Counted from the first letter of the stretch, positions 15,687 to 25,062 are shown. The stretch: DNA of 64,000 nt from ZC4RG30 sp039917615 (GCA_039917615.1 JBDSJD010000017.1:248001-312000), one strand, 5' to 3'. The notes: a model not told the origin generated them from the sequence alone. Made by a program: numbers and translations.

Positions 15687-18422
15687 TTAACCGGTTGTTT
15701 GAAGTCCTTGCGCAATACCACTGACGCTGGCAAGCAGCGCCTTGAAAAGGTCCTCGTCCTCGCGCGCGGTGGCGCGCCAGCGCCGCAGCAGGTCCACCTG
15801 CATCAGGTTCATCGGATCCACGTACGGGTTGCGCAGCTGGATGGCGCGCTGCTGGGTGCGGTCCCCATCCAGCAGGTCGGATTCGTCCTTGATGGCCAGC
15901 ACGGCCTCTCGCGTGCGCTGGAATTCCTCGCGCAGCACGGTGATGTAGCGGCGCAGGCCTTGCGAAGCGAGCTCTCCATAGCGCTCGGCGATCGCAGTGT
16001 CTGTGCGCGCCAGTTGCGCTTCGATGTCGTCGATCACCAGCGCGAAAAATGGCCAGTCATCGTAGACCTCGCGCAGCCGCGGCAGGCCCTCGGCAGCAAT
16101 GCTGTCGTGCAAGGCAGTTCCGGCGCCATACCAGCCGGGCAGGAAATAGCGCGCCTGCGACCAGGCAAACACCCACGGCGTCGAGCGGATCGTGAGCACA
16201 CCACTGCCGGAATTTGCACACTCCCAGATCGAGCGCGATCCGATCTGCATTTTCTCGATGACATCGATGGGCGTTACCGCGCGAAAGAAGTCATTGAACT
16301 CGTGGTCATCGACCAGCAGCGCGCGCCACACCTTGCGACTGTGCGCGGCCAGGGCGCTCACCAGGGTGTGGTGCTCCGGCCGCTCCACACGGACCGTGCC
16401 GCGGCGGCGGGCCAGCGTGGCCATGCCCAGCACACCGAAAGCGCGCTCGAGTGACCGCAATGCATTGGCATTGAGTCCGTAATTCTGGCTGATGATCTCG
16501 CCCTGCTCAGTGATATGCAGCGTGCCATCAATGGTCTCGGGGGGGCTGGCGCGGATCATGGCGTCCAGTCGTGAGCCGCCGCGTGCCGTGCTACCGCCGC
16601 GTGCGTGACGGATGGACACAGGCTGCTGCGCCGCCTTGAAGGTCTCGACCAGGCTGCGCTGCGCATCGTATGCAGCCATGCGCATGGCAAGGTAGCCGCC
16701 GTCACGTCCCGCTTCGGAATAGCCGATCCACAGCGGCTGGGGCGTGGCGCGGGCGGCCAGATGTTCGCGATAGTCCGCGTTGGACAACACCTCGCGCATG
16801 ACCTGGCCCGCCGCGCGCAGGCTGTCACCGGATTCGAACAACGGCGCGAAATCCATGCCCACCGCGCCTGAACGCCGGTCATCGACACCGGCCCATCGCG
16901 CCAGCACCAGCGGCGCGAGAATGTCGTCGGGGCCTTCGGTGCCGGCCACCACATAGTTGCCGATCGCGCGCGCGCCGAAACGTGCGCGGCAATGCATGGC
17001 CGCTTCGAAAACTGCCAGCGTGCGACGACTCAATGCATCCAGCGGGGCAGCCGGCCCGATGTCGCGCCGGAGCATGTCGGCGAGGCCGCTGGTCCGCTCG
17101 CTGCGGCTGCGTCGCAGCCACTGCGGATCGTCCATGCCCTGGCCAATCACCCGGTGATGCACGTCGGCACGTTGCTTGAGGTCGAGCGTGGCGAGATGAA
17201 AACCAAAACTGTCCACACGCAGAAGCAACCGGCGCACCAGCTGATAACCGGCACTGACGCCGCGATTGGCCTGCAAGCTCTGCGCGGCCAGCATGAGATC
17301 GGCGCGGAACTGTTCGACCCGCTCGTAACGATTCGCCTGCAGCTCGTAGGTCTGGCGCAGGCGTTCGGCGACGTGGGCAAAGAACACGCGGTAAGGCATC
17401 TGATCATGCCGCGTCGGCGCGATTGAGCGCGCCCCCGGCAGCAATATCGCGTATTCATCGATGCGGCGCTGCAATTCGGCGGAGATCGGCACGCGACTGG
17501 CGCTCTGCGACAGCAGCTGCGACAGCTGCTGGCATTCGCGAAAGTATTCCTGCACCACCACCTGTTGCTGGCGCGCCAGGGTTTCGCGAATGGTCTTGGC
17601 GTGCACATCGGGCGCGCCTTCCATGTCGCCACCGACCCAGGTACCGAACCGCAGCACAATGGGTGGATCGATCGACGACACATTCATACCGTAGAGGTTC
17701 GTAAGCGCGGTACCGATTTCTTCGTAGAAGGTCGGCACGATGCGATACAGCACCTCGGCGAAATGGAACATCGCGAACTCGCGCTCATCGGCGATTGTCA
17801 GGCGCTGCCGCGGATGCTCTTCGGTCTGCCAACCCGCAGTAATCTCTGTGCGCAGGCGTGCCCAGGCGTGGCGTTGTTCCTGGGGATCGAGATTCGGATT
17901 CAGCCGGTCCAGCAACGCGCCCGCCATCCTCTGCCAGCGGCGCAGCTGGGTACGGCGCGGCGACTCGGTCGGGTGGGAAACCAGAATGGGCTCGATACGC
18001 AGTTCCCCGAGCAGCTGCAGCACTTCATCCAGCGACAGTCCCTGCGCCTTGATCTGCGCCAGCGCGTCCTCGATGCCCCCGGGTTGCGGTCGGCCGCCGT
18101 CAGCAAGGAAATATTCGCGGCGGCGCCTTATCCGGTGGACTTTCTCGGCAAGATTCACCGCCTGAAACCAGGTCGAAAAGGCGCGCACCAGGTCGCGGGC
18201 GATAGCAGGTGGACGACCGGCTACCTGCTGCTCCAGCTGGCTGGTCAGCGCTTCTGCGCCATTACGGCGCTCGATCGCCGCGCGTCGATCCGCCTCGACC
18301 AGGGTGAACAGCTCGTCGCCGCCCTGCTCGCGCAGCATCTCACCCACCAGCACGCCCAGCTGATGTACATCCTCGCGCAGGGCCAGGTGTTTGGGCGGAA
18401 ACTGGATCTGGTGTCGGTCCAC
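15687..18422 (-). CDS. ppc: Phosphoenolpyruvate carboxylase
   Basis: The 911-residue protein makes oxaloacetate from PEP and bicarbonate. Family landmarks are the catalytic histidine His150 (in LVSHPTES, usually TAHPTE), the arginine-rich loop RHARGGSTARGG, STPWVFAWSQ.R and RNPYVDPMNLMQ near the C-terminus, which closes with a normal ...GIAQGLQTTG-like end. One oddity: the segment normally reading GYSDS.KD is GYSEAGRDGG, so the conserved lysine is arginine. The rest of the active site looks intact, so it is probably active, perhaps with altered kinetics. It lies alone between cysI and the secreted CxxCH gene. Confidence 0.95.
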   Translation of the reverse strand: MDRHQIQFPPKHLALREDVHQLGVLVGEMLREQGGDELFTLVEADRRAAIERRNGAEALTSQLEQQVAGRPPAIARDLVRAFSTWFQAVNLAEKVHRIRRRREYFLADGGRPQPGGIEDALAQIKAQGLSLDEVLQLLGELRIEPILVSHPTESPRRTQLRRWQRMAGALLDRLNPNLDPQEQRHAWARLRTEITAGWQTEEHPRQRLTIADEREFAMFHFAEVLYRIVPTFYEEIGTALTNLYGMNVSSIDPPIVLRFGTWVGGDMEGAPDVHAKTIRETLARQQQVVVQEYFRECQQLSQLLSQSASRVPISAELQRRIDEYAILLPGARSIAPTRHDQMPYRVFFAHVAERLRQTYELQANRYERVEQFRADLMLAAQSLQANRGVSAGYQLVRRLLLRVDSFGFHLATLDLKQRADVHHRVIGQGMDDPQWLRRSRSERTSGLADMLRRDIGPAAPLDALSRRTLAVFEAAMHCRARFGARAIGNYVVAGTEGPDDILAPLVLARWAGVDDRRSGAVGMDFAPLFESGDSLRAAGQVMREVLSNADYREHLAARATPQPLWIGYSEAGRDGGYLAMRMAAYDAQRSLVETFKAAQQPVSIRHARGGSTARGGSRLDAMIRASPPETIDGTLHITEQGEIISQNYGLNANALRSLERAFGVLGMATLARRRGTVRVERPEHHTLVSALAAHSRKVWRALLVDDHEFNDFFRAVTPIDVIEKMQIGSRSIWECANSGSGVLTIRSTPWVFAWSQARYFLPGWYGAGTALHDSIAAEGLPRLREVYDDWPFFALVIDDIEAQLARTDTAIAERYGELASQGLRRYITVLREEFQRTREAVLAIKDESDLLDGDRTQQRAIQLRNPYVDPMNLMQVDLLRRWRATAREDEDLFKALLASVSGIAQGLQTTG

Positions 18423-18448
18423 GGGGCTGGGATTCTACCCAACCGGGG

Positions 18449-19846
18449 TTACTCGCGTGCGACGACCGGGGGCTGGCCGCGCAAGCGGCTGGCAAGGCGC
18501 GGCTTGGTGTCGATGAGGATCTGGGTGATGGCAGCACGGTCCGCGGGAGCGATGCGTGTCGACAAGCCGGTTTTGTCCTGCCCCTGCAGCACTTCGACGA
18601 TACGCGAATCAATGTAGTCCAGCACATACGGCGGCAGCGCATCGAAATGCGCGGAGTAGACCAGGTAGCTCAACGGATAACGGAACAGGCGCTGGTCGAG
18701 ATCCAGTTCGCGCAGACTGCGGCCCCTGGAATCCAGCGGCGCGATCTTTGCGAACCGCGCGGCAAAGCCGCTACCGCTCTGAATGCGATCGGCTGGAGTC
18801 ACGGCGTCGGCGAAGAACATCGCCCGCACCACGGACTCGATCATCGGGCGCACCACAGACTGATCGCGCCGACCCAGATCGGCCCAGGCATATGGCACGC
18901 CGATCGTGTCATGCGCTGCCCGTGACAGCACGGTGCGTACCTTGTAGTTGGCACGCGTGATCAGGTTCTGCACAAACGCCTGATGTTCAAGCACCAGCAG
19001 GGCGGCGATATCGCTCTTGTCGGTCAGGTAGCTGGCAGTATCGAAATAACCTTCGAGCGTCTGGCGATTGGCGCGCGTCGACAGCAGCCTGCGCAACTGA
19101 TCGCCGCCGCTCTCTTCGCGTAGCGGCATGTTGCCGAAGTGTGTCTGCCTGCCATGCGCCCCCGTGACATACCAGCCGCCCCAACGATGTTCGATGGGGG
19201 TGCGGTCGTCCACATCTGATGCACTGGTGTAAGCCCTCGTATCGGCCGGATCGTCGACCGGCGAGGACATTGCCAACACCCGTGGCACACCGCCGCCCAT
19301 CATTGAATAGGTATCGTGGCAGGTGAGGCAGCGACCGCCCTCGCGCTCGAATTTCACTGCGGTTTCACGGCGGTTCTCCACACCGAAAAACACCACACCA
19401 GCTTCGGCGTCGATCACCGTGAGCTCAAGCAACGGGCTGCCCTGCTCCCAGGCCACATAGGTGTCGTCATTGAAATAGATGGCGCGGGGCGTCTTGTCAC
19501 TGATGTATTTGATCTGCAGGCTGGTTCTGGAAAACACCAGCAGCTGTGAGTCCGTGTTGATTTCCAGAGCCCGCAGCAGCGCGCGCAGATAGCCCCACTT
19601 CGGTTCCCACGCAAGCGAAAGCTGGCCACTTTCGAGCTGCTGTTTCAGCCGCCAGACGCGGTTGTGCGTGGCGGGTCCGGAATAGGCGATGAGCGGGTAT
19701 TCCTGATCGTAACGGATCGCGTTTTCACTCAGCCGGTCGGTGTCGGCGCAGGAATCAGCCACCCACAGCGAGCCGCTGACTACTGCCAGCAGCAGCATTC
19801 CGAGTCTGGATTTCACATGGAATTTGACCGGTCTGCAGGCATACAA
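18449..19846 (-). CDS. Secreted protein with a single CxxCH (cytochrome c-like) motif
   Basis: The 465-residue protein has an N-terminal hydrophobic signal (about residues 12-32) and one heme-binding motif, Cys173-Leu-Thr-Cys176-His177, followed by DTYSMMGGGVPRVL. Upstream, PRAIYFNDDTYVAWEQGSP is a block I associate with uncharacterised cytochrome-domain proteins of soil bacteria. It should be exported and carry one covalently attached heme in the periplasm. No oxidase or dehydrogenase gene adjoins it, so its redox partner is unknown. It lies on the same strand directly after the CPA2 antiporter gene (16-base gap) and may be at the far end of that long operon. Confidence 0.6.
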   Translation of the reverse strand: MYACRPVKFHVKSRLGMLLLAVVSGSLWVADSCADTDRLSENAIRYDQEYPLIAYSGPATHNRVWRLKQQLESGQLSLAWEPKWGYLRALLRALEINTDSQLLVFSRTSLQIKYISDKTPRAIYFNDDTYVAWEQGSPLLELTVIDAEAGVVFFGVENRRETAVKFEREGGRCLTCHDTYSMMGGGVPRVLAMSSPVDDPADTRAYTSASDVDDRTPIEHRWGGWYVTGAHGRQTHFGNMPLREESGGDQLRRLLSTRANRQTLEGYFDTASYLTDKSDIAALLVLEHQAFVQNLITRANYKVRTVLSRAAHDTIGVPYAWADLGRRDQSVVRPMIESVVRAMFFADAVTPADRIQSGSGFAARFAKIAPLDSRGRSLRELDLDQRLFRYPLSYLVYSAHFDALPPYVLDYIDSRIVEVLQGQDKTGLSTRIAPADRAAITQILIDTKPRLASRLRGQPPVVARE

Positions 19847-19862
19847 GTTCCTGCCAGGTCTG

Positions 19863-21842
19863 TTACCCCGTCAGCAGAATGGCCTCAGCATGCTCGATAT
19901 CCTCCGGCGTGCCGTAGACCAGCAGCACGTCGCCGCCGCGCAAAGTAGTGGCAGCAGCGGGTTCGCGGCCGGTTATGCCCTGCCGGCGCAATGCCGTGAA
20001 CGCGACTTCAGCGCCACGCGCGCGCACTTCGGCCAGCGCCCGGCCCACTGCCCATGCCCGCGGTGGAATGACAATTGTTGCAATACCCTCACCGCTGCCA
20101 TCCAACATCTCTCCGGCACTGGTGTCCGCCGGCACCACTCCGCGCAGAGTCACGTAACGGGCGCGACGGATCTCGCCGATGGTGCGCACCACGCGCGTCA
20201 CCGGCACATTGAGCAGCATGAGCACCTGCGACACCAGCATGAGACTGGCCTCTAAGGTCTCCGGCACCACTTCGGTTGCACCCGCGGCGGTGAGCTCGGC
20301 GAGGCCCAGATCGTCCGCCGTGCGCACCAGCACCGGTACATCGCTGCGCTGTGCGCGCACCGCGCGCACGATGCCCACCGACACCGCTGGGTTCGCAAAA
20401 CTCACCACCACGGCGCTGGCGGTGGCAAGCCCGCAGGCGATCAGCACATCTTCGTCGGTGGAGTCGCCGAAGATTACCGGGTAACCCGCAAGTCTAGCCG
20501 GCCGGACCCGTGCCGGATCCAGATCGACCGCAATGTATTCGAAACCCTGGGATTCGAGCACCCTGGCGATGTTCTGGCCCACCCTGCCATAACCGCAGAG
20601 CACGACGTGCTCGCGTTTGGCCAACTCGCCGGTCGCGGCATCCTCACGCTCGATGGCCCGCTGTGGCGGTCCCCGTTCGCGCAGCATCAGTCGCGCAAAG
20701 GTCTTGTTGTAGCGGATGCCGAAGGGCGCGCCGAGCATGGTGACCACCAGTCCCAGCAACAGGGGCTGGAGAAAGGCGGCAGGGGATTGTGGGGATTGCA
20801 GCAGCAGCGTCAACAGCGCGACGCCGAATTCGCCACCGCCGCCGAGCAACATGCCGGTGCGCAACGCCTTGAAATTGGTGCTGACGAAACCCCGCACGGC
20901 AAAGGTTCCAGCCAGCACCTTGATTGCCACGATGACCACCACGGTCACCGAAACCAGCAGGAACTGGTCGTAGATCAAGCGCAGGTCGAGCAACATGCCC
21001 ACGGAAATGAAAAACAGGCCAAGTAGCAGCTCGCGGAACGGACGTATCACCGCTTCGACCTGATGCCGGTATTCTGTCTCGGCCAGCATCATGCCAGCCA
21101 GGAATCCACCCAGGGCCAGCGACAGCCCTGCGCGCTGGGTTACCCAGGCGGCTGCAAGCACCACGAACAGCACCGTCAGGGTGAGCAATTCCTTGAGGCG
21201 ACTGTGCGCAATCTCCACGAACAGTGGCCGCAGCAGCCAGCGCCCGGCGAGCATCACGACCAGCAGGGCAGCAAACCCGCTTGCCAGCGTCTGTGTAATG
21301 CCTGTGAAACTGAAACGTTCCGGCGCGCCTTCGGCAATTGCAGTAGCCAGAGCCAGCAGCGGCACAAAGGCCAGATCCTGGAACAGCAGGATGGCCAACG
21401 TCAGGCGGCCATGGGTGCGGTTGATCTCCGCCTGCTCGGTAAGCTGGCGGATCACGATCGCGGTGGATGACATCGACAGAGCGCCGCCCACTGCCACGGC
21501 CATGAGCCAGGAAAGCCCCAGCAACCGGCCTGTTACCGCGAACAACGCGGTGGTGCCAACCACCTGCAGTAAGCCGAGCCCGAATACCTCGCGGCGCATG
21601 GCGACCATGCGCGGCCAGGAGAACTCCAGCCCCAGGGTGAACAACAGGAACACGACGCCGATCTCGGCCAGCAGATGGGTCTGGCCGGATTCGGGCACGA
21701 TGCCGAAGGTGAATGGCCCGACCAGCACACCGACGACCACGTAGCCCAGTACCGGCGGCATGCCGACGCGGCGCGCCAGCGTCACCACCAGCACCGAAAC
21801 CAGCAGCAGCGCGAGGACTTGGCTTAGTGGATCATGCAGCAT
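19863..21842 (-). CDS. CPA2-family cation:proton antiporter with RCK/TrkA domain (KefB/C-like)
   Basis: About 659 residues from ATG 21842 (MLHDPLSQVL). Roughly a dozen membrane segments make up a Na+/H+ exchanger domain (residues 1-~390). A cytoplasmic Rossmann TrkA-N domain (VVLCGYGRVGQNIARVLES) and a TrkA-C-like end follow. It probably exchanges K+ or Na+ for protons across the inner membrane under nucleotide control. A longer in-frame start at 21938 would overlap the preceding gene and lacks membrane character, so 21842 is preferred, leaving a 43-base gap. Same strand and spacing suggest co-transcription with the AgmX/ExbBD genes, although it may simply be a neighbour. Confidence 0.88.
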   Translation of the reverse strand: MLHDPLSQVLALLLVSVLVVTLARRVGMPPVLGYVVVGVLVGPFTFGIVPESGQTHLLAEIGVVFLLFTLGLEFSWPRMVAMRREVFGLGLLQVVGTTALFAVTGRLLGLSWLMAVAVGGALSMSSTAIVIRQLTEQAEINRTHGRLTLAILLFQDLAFVPLLALATAIAEGAPERFSFTGITQTLASGFAALLVVMLAGRWLLRPLFVEIAHSRLKELLTLTVLFVVLAAAWVTQRAGLSLALGGFLAGMMLAETEYRHQVEAVIRPFRELLLGLFFISVGMLLDLRLIYDQFLLVSVTVVVIVAIKVLAGTFAVRGFVSTNFKALRTGMLLGGGGEFGVALLTLLLQSPQSPAAFLQPLLLGLVVTMLGAPFGIRYNKTFARLMLRERGPPQRAIEREDAATGELAKREHVVLCGYGRVGQNIARVLESQGFEYIAVDLDPARVRPARLAGYPVIFGDSTDEDVLIACGLATASAVVVSFANPAVSVGIVRAVRAQRSDVPVLVRTADDLGLAELTAAGATEVVPETLEASLMLVSQVLMLLNVPVTRVVRTIGEIRRARYVTLRGVVPADTSAGEMLDGSGEGIATIVIPPRAWAVGRALAEVRARGAEVAFTALRRQGITGREPAAATTLRGGDVLLVYGTPEDIEHAEAILLTG

Positions 21843-21885
21843 GGACCAGAGAATAGCCGAAGCCTTCTCTGCTCTGCATGAGACC

Positions 21886-22782
21886 TCAGCCCGGGAAAAA
21901 CTCGATTGGTTTGGTGGTGGTAATGCTTTCCACGTCACGCGCCGGGAAACGGATCAGGCGCACGCGTGCCACGATCTTGCGTTCCAGCTCGGGATCGTTG
22001 AGTTCGCTGGACACGACGCGACAGGCTGTGACTTCGCCGGAAGGCGCGATGGTGAATTCCAACACCATCTTGCCCTGCAACTCGGGCCGGTCACGCAGTG
22101 CACGGCTGTACAGCGCATAGATCGCGCCCTTGTTGCGGTCGAACTCCAGCTCGACTTCTTCCTGGCTGCGCGCGGCCTTGCCACTGCTGCCGGTGCGGGT
22201 GGCTTTGTTGTCGCCGCCAATGGCTGCCACGCTGGAACTGACCGAAGTGGTGGAGTGGCCTGTCAGTGATCCCGCGCCGGAGCCGAAGCCACGGCTGTTG
22301 GTCGACTGCACCCCGGCACTGCCGGTGCCAGCCTTCGCCGTAATGAGCGAACGCTCCGCCTTGCTGTCCGCACCCACGGCACCGGTGAGATTACGGGTCT
22401 GGCTCGGCAAGTCCTTCGCGAGATCACGGCGCAAATCCGCCAGCTCATCGCGTACCTTGCTCAGCGACTGCTCGGCCTTCTTGCGCGCCTCGACGGTGCG
22501 GTCGACAGGCTTGGGCTCCGGTTTTGTTTCCGGCTTTGGCTGCTCGATGGGCTTGGGCGGTGGCGGCTTTGGTTTTTGCTCCACCATCAGTCGTGCGAGA
22601 CGCTCCGGCACTGCTTGCTCAGCCGCTTGCCTGGACTCCGGCAAATTCAGCAACGGCACCACGATGCCGAGCACCGCGAACAGCACGAGGCCGATTGCCA
22701 GCAGGCGGCGGAAGCGCCTGGCTGCGTCCGGATCACCCTCCCAGGGGAGGTCGTAACTGCGGTAATGAGGTGCAAGTACCAA
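21886..22782 (-). CDS. TonB-like AgmX/PglI C-terminal domain protein
   Basis: The 298-residue protein has one N-terminal membrane helix (RRLLAIGLVLFAVLGIVVPL), a proline/lysine-rich stretch (about residues 70-95), a charged coiled segment, then a glycine/serine-rich linker. The C-terminal domain (GKMVLEFTIAPSGEVTACRV...) matches the AgmX/PglI family and resembles TonB C-termini. It probably spans the periplasm and passes energy from the ExbB/ExbD proton channel to an outer-membrane or periplasmic partner. It is the fourth gene of an ExbB-ExbD-ExbD-AgmX row, 12 bases after the second exbD. No TonB-dependent receptor is present in the window. Confidence 0.85.
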   Translation of the reverse strand: MVLAPHYRSYDLPWEGDPDAARRFRRLLAIGLVLFAVLGIVVPLLNLPESRQAAEQAVPERLARLMVEQKPKPPPPKPIEQPKPETKPEPKPVDRTVEARKKAEQSLSKVRDELADLRRDLAKDLPSQTRNLTGAVGADSKAERSLITAKAGTGSAGVQSTNSRGFGSGAGSLTGHSTTSVSSSVAAIGGDNKATRTGSSGKAARSQEEVELEFDRNKGAIYALYSRALRDRPELQGKMVLEFTIAPSGEVTACRVVSSELNDPELERKIVARVRLIRFPARDVESITTTKPIEFFPG

Positions 22783-22794
22783 GATGGCTCCGCG

Positions 22795-23319
22795 CTACTT
22801 CGCCTGGAAGGTGCTGGGGTCCAGCGCCTTGTCCTTCTGCATCGTGGCAAACGAAATCCTGCCGAAGTTCGCGTCCGTGCAGGTGCTCATCACTTTCTTC
22901 AATACCTCGTAGGGCAAACTCTTGTCGGCCATGACGGTCACTTCGCGCTCGGCGATCTCGCGTTCGGCCATATCCTTGCCGATAATGCTCGGGCGCAGCA
23001 GGGCTTCGCGCAGCGGTGCGATGATCAGCTGGTCGCTGGCCCTCACTTCGGCGATGGACGCCACTTGCTCGCCCTGCACAAACAACTCGTCCCTGGTCAG
23101 CATCACTACCACTGTCTCGCGCGGCTTGGCAGTCACGATCGACTCGGGAATCTCGATTCCCCTGGTGTTCTGCACCATTTCGACTTCGGTCGAATAGACC
23201 AGCAGGAACGACACCAGCACCGACAGGATGTCGATCATCGGGATCAGGTTCAGCTCGGATTCATTCCGGTTGCGCAGGTGGTGCGTCATCATGCGACGCG
23301 CGCGGCCGGACATGATCAT
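22795..23319 (-). CDS. ExbD/TolR family protein (second copy)
   Basis: The 174-residue protein has a short cytoplasmic N-terminus, one membrane helix with the conserved aspartate (NLIPMIDILSVLVSFLLVYS) and a periplasmic domain. It forms part of a proton-driven stator with ExbB. Its ATG overlaps the stop of the first exbD gene (ATGA at 23316-23319). The periplasmic domain ends in LDPSTFQAK and is longer than in typical ExbD (about 140 residues). Having two different ExbD proteins with one ExbB is common in AgmX-type gliding/transport operons but not in classic TonB systems. Confidence 0.88.
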   Translation of the reverse strand: MIMSGRARRMMTHHLRNRNESELNLIPMIDILSVLVSFLLVYSTEVEMVQNTRGIEIPESIVTAKPRETVVVMLTRDELFVQGEQVASIAEVRASDQLIIAPLREALLRPSIIGKDMAEREIAEREVTVMADKSLPYEVLKKVMSTCTDANFGRISFATMQKDKALDPSTFQAK

Positions 23320-23846
23320 CGCCGCGCTCCAGGAGCGTCGGTCTCGGGTGCATCGCCGATGGACACATTCGGGAACAGCTCGGCCTGCACCAGCTGGTTG
23401 TTCTGGCGCTGCTCGACCAGGCGCATGGCATCCATCACCTGCACCAGTGAATCGTAAGGAATGTCCGGCTCCAGCAGCAGCGTGGCGTCGGTCATCTCGG
23501 GATACCTGGCTTTGATTTCCTGCAGGAATGCGGCGAGCCCGGCGAGGTCATAGGGCTGGCTGCGGTCCTTGCGCTCGAATGTCTGCAGCGGACCGGAGTT
23601 GGCGTCGGCCACCTGCACCATGTCCTGCCGCAGGATCACTTCCAGCTTCAGGCCGGGAGGAATCGGCACTGATTCTGCGCTCTGGCTGGGGAGTTTCAGT
23701 TCCAGGATCACGGTGCGCGAAAACACCGCCGTCATCAGCAGAAATGTGACCAGCACCGTGAAGATATCGATCATGGGAACGAGCAGCAGCTCCGCCGGCT
23801 TGCGGTGGCGCCGCTCAAGCTTGCGCATGGCGTAATTACGACGCAT
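23316..23846 (-). CDS. ExbD/TolR family protein (first copy)
   Basis: The 176-residue protein has the membrane helix LLLVPMIDIFTVLVTFLLMT with the proton-binding aspartate, and a periplasmic domain that ends in a proline/glycine/alanine tail. It is clearly homologous to its neighbour but diverged, so the two are likely to be distinct subunits of one heteromeric stator. It starts 43 bases after the exbB gene and is translationally coupled to the next exbD by a four-base overlap. Confidence 0.88.
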   Translation of the reverse strand: MRRNYAMRKLERRHRKPAELLLVPMIDIFTVLVTFLLMTAVFSRTVILELKLPSQSAESVPIPPGLKLEVILRQDMVQVADANSGPLQTFERKDRSQPYDLAGLAAFLQEIKARYPEMTDATLLLEPDIPYDSLVQVMDAMRLVEQRQNNQLVQAELFPNVSIGDAPETDAPGARR

Positions 23847-23889
23847 CGGAACGAATCCTTGCTGTCAGCTGAACTTGCGGACCGGCACT

Positions 23890-24549
23890 TTAGGCGCTGG
23901 CCGGCACTGTTTCGGTACGGCGCTCCACAATGGAGTTCAGGAATTTCACCGAGGCCATCTCCAGGCTGTCGATCAGTTCGGTGGTCTTGGTCTGGATGAC
24001 GGCATGGATGACCAGCAGCGGCACGGCTGTCATCAAGCCGAAAGCGGTGCAGTTCATCGCCACCGAAATGCTCGCCGACAGCAGGCTGGCCTTTTCGGCC
24101 GCAGTGGCGTCCGCTACTGCGCTGAACGCGCCGATCAGACCCATCACGGTGCCAAGCAGGCCCAGCAGGGTTGCCAGGTTCGCGAAAGTCGCAAGGTAAT
24201 GCGTGCGCTTCTCGAGCTTCGGCACGATGCCCATCAGGCTTTCTTCCATGGCCTTCTCGATGTCGTCACGGCGCTTGGCGCTCTGGATGCGTGCCAGACC
24301 ATAGGTGAGGATCTGCCCCACCGCGGATTCTGACTGCGACGCGACCTGCGCAGCCTCGCGGAAATTGCCGTGCCCCAGCAGCGGCTCCACTTGTTGCCAC
24401 AGCGCGCGGTTGCGACTGCGCGTTACCGAGAGATATACGAAGCGTTCGATTGCGATCGCGAGGCCGACCACCAGCACGATCGCGATCGGATACATGAACT
24501 CTCCGCCATTCTGGAAGAAGCGGAAAATAGCCGGGAAAACGTCCATCAT
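23890..24549 (-). CDS. MotA/TolQ/ExbB proton-channel protein
   Basis: The 219-residue protein has the three-helix topology of the family. The first helix is MYPIAIVLVVGLAIAIERF; the conserved core is LATLLGLLGTVMGLIGAFSA, followed by MNCTAFGLMTAVPLLVIHAV. It supplies the ion-conducting ring for the two ExbD proteins and so powers the AgmX/TPR assembly with the proton motive force. The N-terminal MMDVFPAIFRFFQNGGEF places a periplasmic-facing start; GGGAG lies 4-7 bases upstream, and the second ATG (24546) may be the real start. It follows the small secreted gene by 66 bases. Confidence 0.9.
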   Translation of the reverse strand: MMDVFPAIFRFFQNGGEFMYPIAIVLVVGLAIAIERFVYLSVTRSRNRALWQQVEPLLGHGNFREAAQVASQSESAVGQILTYGLARIQSAKRRDDIEKAMEESLMGIVPKLEKRTHYLATFANLATLLGLLGTVMGLIGAFSAVADATAAEKASLLSASISVAMNCTAFGLMTAVPLLVIHAVIQTKTTELIDSLEMASVKFLNSIVERRTETVPASA

Positions 24550-24615
24550 GAAACTCCCTTGCTGGTGCGCAAGACTCTGCCCACCTTGAAACCTATGCAG
24601 CGAAATTGCTGCGAC

Positions 24616-25062
24616 CTATTTCTCAACCTCTGCGCCGTCCGTCTTGCCCGTGCCGGCCGAGTCCGGCTTCAAGGCCTGGTAGTAGCGGTTCTGTCGCCGA
24701 AAGACGTCACGATCGACCGGTGCCAGGACTTCGTCCAGAAGGCTTTTCACCGGCCTGCCGGTCAGGTCTCCCAGGTCTGAGCGCTTCCACGGAACCACGT
24801 AGAGCACACGCGGCAGCTCACGGTTGCCGGTGATCTGGGTGGCGTCGAGCTCGAGTCGGTCCTCTGCGCGCTTCGCTCCCGCCAGCGGTGTTGTCTGCAC
24901 GGCGGGCTCCATTGAACTGGGCGATTGCGCAGCCGCTGCCGGCATTTTCGCAGCAGTGGCTGGTGCAGCAGGTGCAGTTGTGGTGGCCGCGGGAACTGGC
25001 TCCATCGCCCCTGCCGGTGCAACCAGCATCAGCAGCATCCATTTCAGCATCGCATGTTTCAT
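24616..25062 (-). CDS. Small secreted proline/alanine-rich protein of the ExbBD/TPR operon
   Basis: The 148-residue protein starts with a signal peptide (MKHAMLKWMLLMLVAPAGAM), then a low-complexity Ala/Pro/Thr stretch (about 22-65) and a compact C-terminal part (RLELDATQITGNRELPRVLY, then VPWKRSD.GDLTGRPV). The ATG overlaps the stop of the large TPR gene (ATGA). I do not recognise a named domain. Its fixed place between the TPR and exbB genes suggests a periplasmic adaptor or anchor in the complex. Function unknown. Confidence 0.7.
   Translation of the reverse strand: MKHAMLKWMLLMLVAPAGAMEPVPAATTTAPAAPATAAKMPAAAAQSPSSMEPAVQTTPLAGAKRAEDRLELDATQITGNRELPRVLYVVPWKRSDLGDLTGRPVKSLLDEVLAPVDRDVFRRQNRYYQALKPDSAGTGKTDGAEVEK

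Noticed and set aside
14547..16454. 635-residue reading frame on the plus strand
   Set aside because: It spans the antisense of cysI and ppc, both unmistakable on the minus strand, and has no domain of its own.
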